The notes below the pieces were generated by a model, which did no database searches, was not told the origin of the DNA, and worked only from the letters and a program-made list of their open reading frames with translations. A DNA stretch of 16,343 bases, from positions 1 to 16,343 of the forward strand of contig CAZLDQ010000134.1 in NCBI GenBank assembly GCA_964558295.1, given 5' to 3'. This DNA comes from JBDKTH01 sp964558295. GTDB lineage: Bacteria > Planctomycetota > Planctomycetia > Pirellulales > Thermoguttaceae. Every line of letters starts with the position of its first letter. Position 1 is the first letter of the stretch. Both the position numbers and the translations under genes were made by a program. This document shows positions 6,684 through 13,854 of the stretch, piece by piece.

Positions 6684-6722
6684 ACAGTCTCTCGTCCCAT
6701 CAAGGGTAATCTACCGAAGACT

Positions 6723-8135
6723 TCACGGAATCAGCTTCGGCGGCTTGCCGTCGAGGAACTGCTGGTTCAAGGCTTGGGCTTTTTCCTTGCTACTGAAGTC
6801 GGGATACCGGACCGGTTCGGTCATGCCGTGCTTGGCCAAGAGCCGGGCACACTCGACGCGGCATTGGCCGGCCAGATCGATGGCCGCCTGGAGGGTACGC
6901 ATGCATTCCTGCGGGGCGTGGAAGCCCATACCGTTGTTGGCGGCCACAAAGTCCCAACGCATCTGCGCGGAGCGGACCAGTTGCCGGGGAGCCTTGAGCT
7001 CCTCCTCGGTAGCCCCGATCTCGATGGCCGCGGCAATGTCGAAGTGGGCCATGGCAACGGCCGTTTCCGCACGCGTGCGTCCCTCGCGCACCGCGTCTTG
7101 AATCATCTCGACCCGGCTGCGGATTTCCTGCTCACCCCAGCGATGGCAGACCGCGCAACTGTTGGCGATATTCACCAGCGGGCTTTGCACGTGATGGTCG
7201 GTGAACTTCACGCCTCCCTCGGTCCGATAGGGCATGTGGCAGTCGGCACAGGCCACGTTGCGGTAGGCATGGATTCCCGCGCGATAGATCTCGAAGTCGG
7301 GATGCTGCATCTTGAGCATCGGCGTTTTGCTGATCGCGTGGGTCCAGTCGGCGAATTGGTTCGCGTCGTAGTAGGCCTGAATCTCTTCCGGCTTCATTCC
7401 CTTGTCCCAGGGGAAGGTCAGGTAATTGCCTGGCCCTTTGAAGTAATACTCGACATGGCACTGGGCACAGACCAGTGTGCGCATCTCCTGGTGAGAGACG
7501 TCGTCGATGTTCTTCCCCTGCCGCGCGAACGCTTCCCGCAAGGCGGGGCGTGTGATCCGCAACTTCATCGTCTGAGGATCATGGCAGTCAAGACAGCCGA
7601 TCGAATGGGTGATCTCCGTCTTGAACTCGGCAAATGGGGTGGCGTAGAACTTTTCCGGTCCCAGCTTGGCCATCAACCGCGGCACGTCGGGGCTCTTGCA
7701 GGTCCAGCAGGTGGCCGGCGTTTTCGGCGAGATCCGTTTGGTCTCCGAGACGTCCTCGACAGCATACGTGTGCCCTCGGGCCTGCCGATATTCCTTGGCA
7801 AAACCATAGCCGGCAAAGAGGATCACGTTGGCCGGTGTTTCGGCCAGATAGTCGCGTGGATCGGAACCACCATACTTGGTGCGCGTCGTGTCGTCCGACA
7901 TTTTTACGTAGGCGGCGTATTCGCGCGGGTAGTTCACGCCCCACCGGCTGCTGTCGGTCTCCCACTGGCCGATCGGGGTCAATGGCGGTTGCACGCGAGC
8001 TTCCTCGCGACGTTGGAAGATCGAGACGGCCAGGAGGCCCAAGATCATCGTCCCGGTCAGGGTTACCCAAAACAGGGCCCAGCCGCGCCAGGCGGGCGGT
8101 TGGGTGCTACGGAATTCTTGATTGCTGTCACTCAT
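6723..8135 (-). CDS. nrfA: Ammonia-forming cytochrome c nitrite reductase, catalytic subunit NrfA
   Basis: NrfA reduces nitrite to ammonium with six electrons on the outer face of the cytoplasmic membrane. All five hemes are present in the family order: the catalytic CWTCK at 143-147 (lysine-ligated heme 1), CLDCH 181-185, CAQCH 223-227, CADCH 296-300 and CAVCH 327-331. Active-site residues expected from known NrfA structures are in place: Arg120 (QARGHTY), Tyr230 (CAQCHVEYYF) and His278 in KMQHPD, where Lys275 and Gln277 with Glu229/Tyr230 form the calcium site. Likely distal heme ligands include His365 (AMAHFD) and His406 (GFHAPQE). Instead of a cleavable signal it has a transmembrane anchor at about 19-40. 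It lies 55 nt downstream of nrfH in an nrfHA operon. The CxxCK heme needs a dedicated lyase, not in this window. Confidence 0.97.
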   Translation of the reverse strand: MSDSNQEFRSTQPPAWRGWALFWVTLTGTMILGLLAVSIFQRREEARVQPPLTPIGQWETDSSRWGVNYPREYAAYVKMSDDTTRTKYGGSDPRDYLAETPANVILFAGYGFAKEYRQARGHTYAVEDVSETKRISPKTPATCWTCKSPDVPRLMAKLGPEKFYATPFAEFKTEITHSIGCLDCHDPQTMKLRITRPALREAFARQGKNIDDVSHQEMRTLVCAQCHVEYYFKGPGNYLTFPWDKGMKPEEIQAYYDANQFADWTHAISKTPMLKMQHPDFEIYRAGIHAYRNVACADCHMPYRTEGGVKFTDHHVQSPLVNIANSCAVCHRWGEQEIRSRVEMIQDAVREGRTRAETAVAMAHFDIAAAIEIGATEEELKAPRQLVRSAQMRWDFVAANNGMGFHAPQECMRTLQAAIDLAGQCRVECARLLAKHGMTEPVRYPDFSSKEKAQALNQQFLDGKPPKLIP

Positions 8136-8190
8136 CGTCGGATCGTTCCCCTCCCATGGATTGGGGCGTGTCGGGGCATGAGGCGTTGGG

Positions 8191-8844
8191 TTAGTGTACC
8201 GGTGCTTTGGCCCTCGCCGGACGCCCCTGGATCTTGGGAGTCTCGTCGAGGAAACGGAATGGCGCTAATTGAGGACGGAAGAGGTTTGAGGCGGTCGAGA
8301 GACTCCGCGCGCGGCCGTGCGGCACTTCCCGATGGCAGTCCCAGCAGAGCCGATCTTCCTCGCCATGCGGGCTGGGCGAGACATTTTGAACCACCGTCGC
8401 GTGGCAGCGGCGACAATTGGCCTGTACCACAGGAACCGCCCGATCGGAAATGCGGATCGCCTGTGGCTCGAGCCGGAGCGTGAAGATCGCCGCATGCCGC
8501 AATCCGTCCTCGGCCTTGAATCGATAGGCGTGCCCCAGAGAATCATGGGGCACGTGGCAATCATTACAGGTGGCTACGTTGGCATGGCTGCTATGTTGCC
8601 AAGTGACGTATTGGGTGGTCATCACATGGCAGTTCATGCACGTTTCCGGGTTGTCGCTCAGATAGGACGTGGCACGTGACAGATGAGCGACCAGCAGCCC
8701 CATGCCCCCCATCCCCCCCAGCATGACAAAGCAAGGCGCTTGCCAGCGGCGCGGAATGAACCTTAGCAGCAGGAGTGTCTTCAGGAGTGGCGAGAGCCAG
8801 CGCACCATGGGCGATCCCTCGTCGGCTTCCGGTCTGCACGTCAT
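8191..8844 (-). CDS. nrfH: Cytochrome c nitrite reductase small subunit NrfH (quinol dehydrogenase)
   Basis: NrfH of the NapC/NirT family oxidises membrane quinol and passes electrons to NrfA. In the reading from the ATG at 8842-8844 (217 residues) one transmembrane helix (APCFVMLGGMGGMGLLVAHL) is followed by four heme sites: CMNCH, CNDCH, CRRCH and CWDCH. The first is part of CMNCHVM, whose Met matches the heme-1 ligand seen in Desulfovibrio NrfH. AGAGG lies about 10 nt before this ATG. A GTG two codons earlier (8850) and an ATG at 8806-8808 with GAGGGA 6 nt upstream are alternative starts; the last would leave a shorter, more family-like N-terminus. The C-terminus extends about 45 residues past the last heme with a basic Pro/Arg-rich tail (IQGRPARAKAPVH), longer than usual. 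First gene of nrfHA. Confidence 0.94.
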   Translation of the reverse strand: MTCRPEADEGSPMVRWLSPLLKTLLLLRFIPRRWQAPCFVMLGGMGGMGLLVAHLSRATSYLSDNPETCMNCHVMTTQYVTWQHSSHANVATCNDCHVPHDSLGHAYRFKAEDGLRHAAIFTLRLEPQAIRISDRAVPVVQANCRRCHATVVQNVSPSPHGEEDRLCWDCHREVPHGRARSLSTASNLFRPQLAPFRFLDETPKIQGRPARAKAPVH

Positions 8845-8916
8845 TGTCACAAAACCTCTCCGGCCGTCAACCGCGAAACCAAGACGTGGCGCTGGTCGCC
8901 TTGCCTGCTCCTCCCT

Positions 8917-8924
8917 ATAATCTA
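8917..8924 (-). promoter_or_regulatory. Probable -10 region of the nrfH promoter
   Basis: On the minus strand the sequence here reads TAGATTAT, offering TAGATT or GATTAT as -10 elements. The start point would be at about 8911-8912, which puts the FNR-type box centre at -41.5 to -42.5 with no separate -35 needed: the classic class II activated layout. On the plus strand the overlapping 8916-8921 reads TATAAT exactly, so a promoter for the divergent regulator could use the same bases, although no matching -35 is visible. Confidence 0.45.
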
Positions 8925-8946
8925 GCTTTGTCGAATCGCGGATCCA

Positions 8947-8960
8947 TTGATCTGGATCAA
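8947..8960. promoter_or_regulatory. Perfect FNR-type operator TTGAT-N4-ATCAA
   Basis: TTGAT (8947-8951) and ATCAA (8956-8960) are separated by CTGG, an exact match to the FNR/DNR consensus palindrome. It lies between nrfH and the divergent Crp/Fnr-family gene. It fits activation of nrfHA from about -41.5. For the regulator it lies either near -42 of a weak promoter (TATGCG at 8984-8989) or just downstream of one starting near 8928, where binding would repress. Confidence 0.85.
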
Positions 8961-9053
8961 CCGGATCGAGGATTGCCGCCCCCTATGCGAGCAAGGGGTT
9001 GAATAATGCGCGAGGGGGTTCGTGATGGTTTTGCCGCCAGGGAGGAATAGCCG

Positions 9054-9743
9054 TTGCCGTTGAATGTCATCGACATCCTCCAGAACTGCCGCCTGTTTGC
9101 TGAGGTTGAAAGCTCTAGCTTTCAGCGGCTGGTGACGATGGCCCGTCTGGTGAAGTTTGACAAGGGCGAGCGGATCTTCCGCGACGGGCAGGAGTGTCCC
9201 GGGGTATACGTCGTTGGCAGCGGGCTGGTGCGGGTGTTCAAAACCGCCCCGAGTGGCAAGGAACATGTCCTCCACATGGTCAGTCCCGGGCAAACCTTTG
9301 CCGAGGTGGCGGCGATCGGCAATTTCCGTGTTCCGGCCAGTGCCGAGGCCGTCGCCCCGAGCACGTGTGTGCTCCTGCCGCTGGAGCCCTTTCGTCGGGC
9401 CCTCGAAGAGGACCACGCGTTGTGCTTAGGGATGATGGTCGGAATGACCTTCTGGGTCAAGCACCTGGTCGGCCTGATGGAAGACCTCGTCCTGCGCGAC
9501 GCGCTGGGTCGGCTGGCGCGGTATCTCCTTCACTCCCCGACCACCGAGGCTGGCACCATCGAACTGCCGACGCTCAAACGCCACGTCGCCAGTCATCTGA
9601 ACCTGACCAGCGAAACCCTCTCGCGCAGCCTTCGACGTCTGAGCGATCTCGGCGTGATCGACCAGACCGATGGCAACTTGCAAATCGTCGATCGCCGGCA
9701 GCTCCATCTGATCGCCGAAGGGATGACGCCGCTCAGTGAGTGA
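9054..9743 (+). CDS. Crp/Fnr-family transcriptional regulator (DNR/NnrR-like)
   Basis: The 229-residue protein has the family's full layout: a cNMP-binding-type beta roll (about 10-125, with CRLFAEVESSSFQRL, KGERIFRDGQECPGVYVVGSG and PGQTFAEVAAIG), a dimerisation helix (about 128-160) and a C-terminal winged helix (about 165-225, LPTLKRHVASHLNLTSETLSRSL). The recognition helix has Glu187-x-x-Ser190-Arg191, the triad that reads TTGAT half-sites in FNR. Cysteines are at 12, 48, 105 and 124, without the N-terminal cluster that holds the FNR [4Fe-4S] centre, so it is more like heme- or NO-sensing DNR/NnrR than FNR. The ligand is not determined. The start is the TTG at 9054 with GGAGGAA 6 nt upstream. 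It is divergent from nrfHA and probably its regulator. Its stop is 18 nt from the convergent methyltransferase stop. Confidence 0.9.
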   Translation: MPLNVIDILQNCRLFAEVESSSFQRLVTMARLVKFDKGERIFRDGQECPGVYVVGSGLVRVFKTAPSGKEHVLHMVSPGQTFAEVAAIGNFRVPASAEAVAPSTCVLLPLEPFRRALEEDHALCLGMMVGMTFWVKHLVGLMEDLVLRDALGRLARYLLHSPTTEAGTIELPTLKRHVASHLNLTSETLSRSLRRLSDLGVIDQTDGNLQIVDRRQLHLIAEGMTPLSE

Positions 9744-9761
9744 GAAGAAGGGCCTTGCCGA

Positions 9762-10595
9762 TCAACGAGCGCTTGTCGTCCGCTGGAAGACGAACTCGTG
9801 GATCCCATTGCCACTGGTGGATTTCAAGCGATTGAGGACCAAGCCTTCGGCTCGGCAGAAGTTGAACACCTCGCCGGCAGAGGCCGCTTCAAAGGGAAAT
9901 CCTCCTAGCCAGTCAATCCAGTCGGTCACCAAGGACATTCCCCGCTGCTTCTTGTACTCCACATAGACTTGCCATGGAGTACGAAGCCGCAGGATATCCT
10001 TGACGAAGCGTTCGGTCACGAAAAACGGAAGGAAAGTGGCGAGGACCGACCATCTGCCGAGCCACCCGGAGCAGTAGCACTGCTTGACCTTCCGCCAGAA
10101 TTTTGTGCGGATTCCCCGATCGTTGTAGATGCCCAGAAAGAACTGGCCATTCTCGTCGACAAGCGCGGTGGCATTGCGAATGGCCTGCCACATGTCGCCC
10201 GTGTGATGGAGTACTCCCCATGCATAGACCACATCGAATGAGCCCAGCGACTTCAGATAGTGCTGATCCAGGACGGAGCCTTCCTCGATGGTCCAGCAGG
10301 GGTCCTGGGGATAGAAGCGGTCCTTCAACTGCTGGGTACAAGCCACGCTCGCCGGGTCGTAATCGAACGAATGCACCGTGGCGCCCAGACGGCGTGCAGC
10401 GAGACTGAACAGGCCGCTCCCAGAACCAATGTCCAAGAACCGTTTCCCCGCCAAATCGGTACACTCCAGCATGTCGCACAACGAAGTTGTGGCGGTGGCA
10501 ATTCGGTCGCGGTCCAGTTTGGGAAGAAAGCTTTGCCAATTCTCGCCAAATCGGAAACGATGTCCGCTAGCGATCTCCTGCATGTGGGGGGTCAT
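9762..10595 (-). CDS. Class I SAM-dependent methyltransferase
   Basis: The 277-residue protein has a Rossmann-type methyltransferase core. Motif I is FLDIGSGSG (53-61), an acidic residue follows strand 2 (HSFDYD, 75-80), and WGVLHHTGDMWQAIR (126-140) fits motif IV and the following helix of Methyltransf_11/25-type enzymes. The C-terminal half (TDWIDWLGGFPFEAASAGEVFNF, then NRLKST...NGIHEFVFQR) resembles a family often found near polysaccharide or glycan genes and often loosely annotated as UbiG-like. The acceptor substrate is unknown. I chose the ATG at 10593-10595, with CGGAG 8 nt upstream. The frame stays open further upstream, but that part overlaps the next gene's end and reads as low-complexity noise. 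The protein is cytoplasmic, with its own promoter. Confidence 0.88.
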   Translation of the reverse strand: MTPHMQEIASGHRFRFGENWQSFLPKLDRDRIATATTSLCDMLECTDLAGKRFLDIGSGSGLFSLAARRLGATVHSFDYDPASVACTQQLKDRFYPQDPCWTIEEGSVLDQHYLKSLGSFDVVYAWGVLHHTGDMWQAIRNATALVDENGQFFLGIYNDRGIRTKFWRKVKQCYCSGWLGRWSVLATFLPFFVTERFVKDILRLRTPWQVYVEYKKQRGMSLVTDWIDWLGGFPFEAASAGEVFNFCRAEGLVLNRLKSTSGNGIHEFVFQRTTSAR

Positions 10596-10638
10596 CCGAT
10601 GGGCTCCGTTTGTAGCCCTCCCACGCCGATAAACATTC

Positions 10639-10693
10639 AGACTCCTCAGGGGGGAGGTCGCCGGTCTTATACCAAACGCGTGGAGACTCCTCA
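10639..10693. repeat. 10-bp direct repeat around the methyltransferase promoter
   Basis: AGACTCCTCA occurs at 10639-10648 and again at 10684-10693, 45 bp apart. The second copy overlaps the -35 hexamer; the first lies about 11-20 nt into the predicted transcript. This could be a pair of regulator sites or chance. Confidence 0.35.
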
Positions 10694-10694
10694 A
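10666..10694 (-). promoter_or_regulatory. Promoter of the methyltransferase gene
   Basis: On the minus strand TTGAGG (10689-10694) and TATAAG (10666-10671) are 17 nt apart, matching four of six and five of six consensus bases. Transcription would start near 10659 and give a leader of about 64 nt. The promoter sits in the short gap after the large membrane protein gene. Confidence 0.55.
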
Positions 10695-10743
10695 TGGCAC
10701 TTTCCGTTCGCGCCATGGTCGCCCTGGACCAGTCCTGGGATTG

Positions 10744-13680
10744 CTATTGGGAGGCTTGGCGGGTAACGTCGACCCGCGTTGCCTTGCCCGACACAAGACG
10801 GAGGCGGGCAACGTGGAAGGTTGCCCAACAGCCGCTGGCCACGAAGCCGGGCAAGCGGGCCATGGGCAAAGCATACTCTTGGCTCTTCGTGAGCAATTCC
10901 TGCTTGCCCTGCCAATCGAGAAACGGCTGGCCGTTCAGAAAGACCTCGATACGGACCTGGTCTTGTTCCAAACGCACCTGATGCAGGACGACATTTCGTT
11001 GACCGTCTTGCAAGACCAGGGGCCCTCGCTTGCCGGAAGGATTGTCGCGGACCCATTTTCCACCGAGGAATTCGAGCCCCGAGACTTTGTCATTCCTCGC
11101 CCCTTGATCAAAGACCATCGCCACCTGGCGCAATCCGACCGGCAGGATCGTTCCCACCATGAACGGTGCCTTGGTCCGCGTGAATTCTACCTGGAGATCG
11201 TAGCTTCCGTCGATCACGACCGGCAGCGCCATGCGGGAATGGCCTTCAGAGCTCCATTTCGTATAGTTGGCCACAAGCTCTTCGCCTTGGCGCCGCCAAT
11301 CGCCCCGGCCAAGCCCCCAGGCCACATCGCCCCATTTGAGCACATCGACCCACACGCCAAGCGGCAAGTCTTCGCCAGGTTGCGGCTCGCCGGTAGGCGG
11401 TTCGGGAATCGGCTGCCCGAGGCGGGCAATCTCCTTGAGCTCCTTGGCGATCTTGGTCGCCAGCAGTCCGGCGGCTCCGTTCAACTCGGCTTGGCGATAC
11501 CAAGCCCCGGCGTGTCGCATGACCTCATCCTTGGAACGTCCGTCCAACGATTGGGCCAACTGGAGCCAGGCATCGGCCAGCTTGACCTGCTCGGCCGGTT
11601 CGCGAGGCGGGGATGTGAGTTCCTGCCTCGCCAGCGCCTTGAGTGTGTCGTCGTTCCCCTTGGCTAGATACGGCAGCCCCTGGCGCCAATCCCCCTTTTC
11701 AAAGCAGCACCAGCGTCCCGCCGCCAGATTGGCCTCGGGATCGTCCGGCTTGGTCTTGACCGCAGCCATCGTCTGCTGGATCGCCTGCCAACGATCGTAG
11801 AGTCTCTTGACTTCGTTGCGACGATCGTAGGTCTGCTTCCGATAAGCCTTGGCCTGCGGCTTCTGGCCCAAGCGATAGACCTCTTCGGCCAGTTCCATTG
11901 CCAGATCGTACCGGTTGTCGGCCAAGGCCTCGGCGATCGTCCGATCGGCCGCTTCAACCAACCCCTTAAGCGACGGTCCTTCGGGCGCGTCTTTGGCAAA
12001 CTGGACGAGTGCCGCTACTCGGACAGGAAGCAGGTCGATTTCGAACTGCTTGCCGAGGGCGTCCATCGCTTGGAGCATCACGCCCACGTCGCCCCCCTCG
12101 CGAGCTGCGTCCAGTGCGGCGTGGAACAGTACGAACTGCTCGGTCGCCGTCGTTTCCGCCCGACGGCCTATGGCCAACAATTCTCTGGCCAAGGCGACCT
12201 TCTGTGCGGCGGATCGGTTCTGCTTGAGCTGGTAGAGCTCGTCGATCTGCTTGGCGGCCTTTTCCTGGTCCGCCGCGGAGGGGAGCGGCAGCCGCTTTTC
12301 GCGAGTCGTTTCCGGTTTTGCAGGCGTGGACTCTACCGACTTCGAGGACGACGCCGGCGGAGCTTTGGAAACGGGGCGTGTAACGATTGCCGTTCCGGAG
12401 ATCAGACGCAGTCGGATGCTGTGGAAGGTGACCTCGCAGAGACTGTTCGTCAAACCCAAGGGATTTTTGCCCGGCAGGGACCAGAACGGTTGGGGCAGAC
12501 TGAGCGATGCCTGGGGGCCTGTCCACTGAAGGAAGGGCTTGCCGTCGATCGAGACGTGAATACTCACTTCATCTCGGAGGATCCGCACTTCGATCGTTAG
12601 CTTGGCCCGTTGCCCAGTAGTAAAGGCGACGCTTTCCTGGGCCGTCGAGCCGTGCATGGCAGACTTGCCGTCCACCGGTTCCAGTCCGGAGACGGGTTTT
12701 CCGAATCGGTTCTTCATGTCGCACCGCAAGACTACCCGTTTCGGTCCCACGGGAAGGATCACTCCTACGGTAAGATCACGTTGGGTGCGGGTAAGCTCCA
12801 CCTCGACGTCGTAGTCCCCGTCGATCTCAACAGGCAGAGCCAAACGCGACCGGGTTTTCTCCTCCCGCCGCAACCCTGCAACGATCCCATCGGCCTGCCG
12901 GCTCCAGTCGCCATCGACGCGTCCCCATTCCAGGTCCGCGTAGGGGAGCAGATCGACCCACTGGCCGATCGGCAGCCTTTCGCCCTCGGGTTCAGAGGTT
13001 GGCGGGGCTTGCGTCACCGGAGGGGACGACGCTTCGGCCTCCGCGGCCGGCGGGGCTGCTGGTGATGGCGGGACGGCTGGTGGTGGCGGGGCAGCTGGTG
13101 ATGGCGGGACGGCAATCGGCTTGGACGCCGCCTTGGGCTTTGGCTTGGCTGATGGGGACGAGAAGCTTTCCGACGTTTGAGAGACCACCGTGGGCGACGG
13201 CGTCTGGTCAGCCGCGCGAGGCCAGAGGAGCAGCCCGAGAATCACCACGCCCACGGCCGCCGCCGCAATCACAAGATACAACGTCAGGGGTGACGACTTA
13301 CGGCCGCCTCGGCGCGGCGTCGCGGCTCCCGACCGGTCGGTTTTGATTGCCTCAAAGGGAGCCGCCAGCGGCTCAGCCACTGGGATCGCCGCCAAGGGGG
13401 CGGCCAATTGCTCGCGCAGCGCGGCGTCGTAGGCCGCCTTCTTCTCGGCATGGAGCAAACAAACCTTGGCCGAGGCAACTTCATTGAGCAGGCGTTGAGA
13501 CAACTCGGCGTGTTTGCCGGTCTGAAGGGTGCGCAAATGGGCCATCTGGCGATCGGCCGCGTGCTCGATCGCATCGAGGTTGTCTTCAAACAGTTGGAGC
13601 CCCAGCAGCCGATAGTGATGCGGCGGCTGCTCCTCGGGCCGAATCCCCAACCAGGTGTAGTACGGATCGAACGAATCCAC
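10744..13680 (-). CDS. Planctomycete J-like-domain membrane protein with two exported beta-sandwich modules
   Basis: This is a 978-residue protein of unknown function. Residues 1-90 (FDPYYTWLGIRPEE, HYRLLGLQLFE, SQRLLNEVASAKVCLL, KKAAYDAALR) resemble a J-domain in its first and last helices but lack the HPD tripeptide that DnaK partners need. A basic stretch (RRGGRK) precedes a transmembrane helix at 132-154, so the N-terminus should be cytoplasmic. A Pro/Ala-rich linker (about 160-232) follows. Module one (about 235-425) starts LPIGQWVDLLPYADLEWG, and module two (about 771-965) starts LPLGVWVDVLKWGDVAWG; they are clearly duplicated and look like LamG/DUF1080-type beta-sandwiches. Between them (about 450-760) is a helical, TPR-like region. 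The start is GTG at 13680 with AGGGGG 4 nt upstream. It is a paralogue of the next gene. Confidence 0.82.
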   Translation of the reverse strand: MDSFDPYYTWLGIRPEEQPPHHYRLLGLQLFEDNLDAIEHAADRQMAHLRTLQTGKHAELSQRLLNEVASAKVCLLHAEKKAAYDAALREQLAAPLAAIPVAEPLAAPFEAIKTDRSGAATPRRGGRKSSPLTLYLVIAAAAVGVVILGLLLWPRAADQTPSPTVVSQTSESFSSPSAKPKPKAASKPIAVPPSPAAPPPPAVPPSPAAPPAAEAEASSPPVTQAPPTSEPEGERLPIGQWVDLLPYADLEWGRVDGDWSRQADGIVAGLRREEKTRSRLALPVEIDGDYDVEVELTRTQRDLTVGVILPVGPKRVVLRCDMKNRFGKPVSGLEPVDGKSAMHGSTAQESVAFTTGQRAKLTIEVRILRDEVSIHVSIDGKPFLQWTGPQASLSLPQPFWSLPGKNPLGLTNSLCEVTFHSIRLRLISGTAIVTRPVSKAPPASSSKSVESTPAKPETTREKRLPLPSAADQEKAAKQIDELYQLKQNRSAAQKVALARELLAIGRRAETTATEQFVLFHAALDAAREGGDVGVMLQAMDALGKQFEIDLLPVRVAALVQFAKDAPEGPSLKGLVEAADRTIAEALADNRYDLAMELAEEVYRLGQKPQAKAYRKQTYDRRNEVKRLYDRWQAIQQTMAAVKTKPDDPEANLAAGRWCCFEKGDWRQGLPYLAKGNDDTLKALARQELTSPPREPAEQVKLADAWLQLAQSLDGRSKDEVMRHAGAWYRQAELNGAAGLLATKIAKELKEIARLGQPIPEPPTGEPQPGEDLPLGVWVDVLKWGDVAWGLGRGDWRRQGEELVANYTKWSSEGHSRMALPVVIDGSYDLQVEFTRTKAPFMVGTILPVGLRQVAMVFDQGARNDKVSGLEFLGGKWVRDNPSGKRGPLVLQDGQRNVVLHQVRLEQDQVRIEVFLNGQPFLDWQGKQELLTKSQEYALPMARLPGFVASGCWATFHVARLRLVSGKATRVDVTRQASQ

Positions 13681-13744
13681 AATGCCCCCTGCGATGAAGC
13701 CTCAATGCTCGTCAGTATCGCGTCCAAAAGGACTCTACACGGCG

Positions 13745-13773
13745 ATAATACGCGATTTGCCGAGAAACCGCAA
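13745..13773 (-). promoter_or_regulatory. Promoter of the large J-like membrane protein gene
   Basis: On the minus strand TTGCGG (13768-13773) and TATTAT (13745-13750, five of six) are 17 nt apart. The start would be near 13738, giving a leader of about 58 nt. The promoter lies in the 174-nt gap between the two paralogues, so the large gene can be transcribed on its own. Confidence 0.5.
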
Positions 13774-13854
13774 CATAGCGTTGCCCGTTGGTCAGAAACG
13801 CGGTGCTTCGTTTTTGCCGTGGGATTGTTTCTCGCGCCGGAGTCATCGATGCGC

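Noticed and set aside
6615..8483. A 622-codon plus-strand ORF with a good AGGAGG 7 nt before its ATG, antisense to nrfA and nrfH.
   Set aside because: The opposite strand encodes nine heme-binding motifs in correct order in two known families. The antisense product has no recognisable domain, and long mirror ORFs are expected in GC-rich coding DNA.
10596..10874. The 93-codon upstream extension of the methyltransferase frame.
   Set aside because: It overlaps the 3' end of the large membrane protein gene and the methyltransferase promoter, and its sequence is low-complexity. The ATG at 10595 has a ribosome-binding site and begins the conserved part.
13781..13847. Repeated AGAAAC/GTTTCT strings in the gap between the J-like paralogues, considered as a terminator.
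   Set aside because: The paired strings are only 6-7 nt, the loop is long, and no T-run follows on the transcribed strand.
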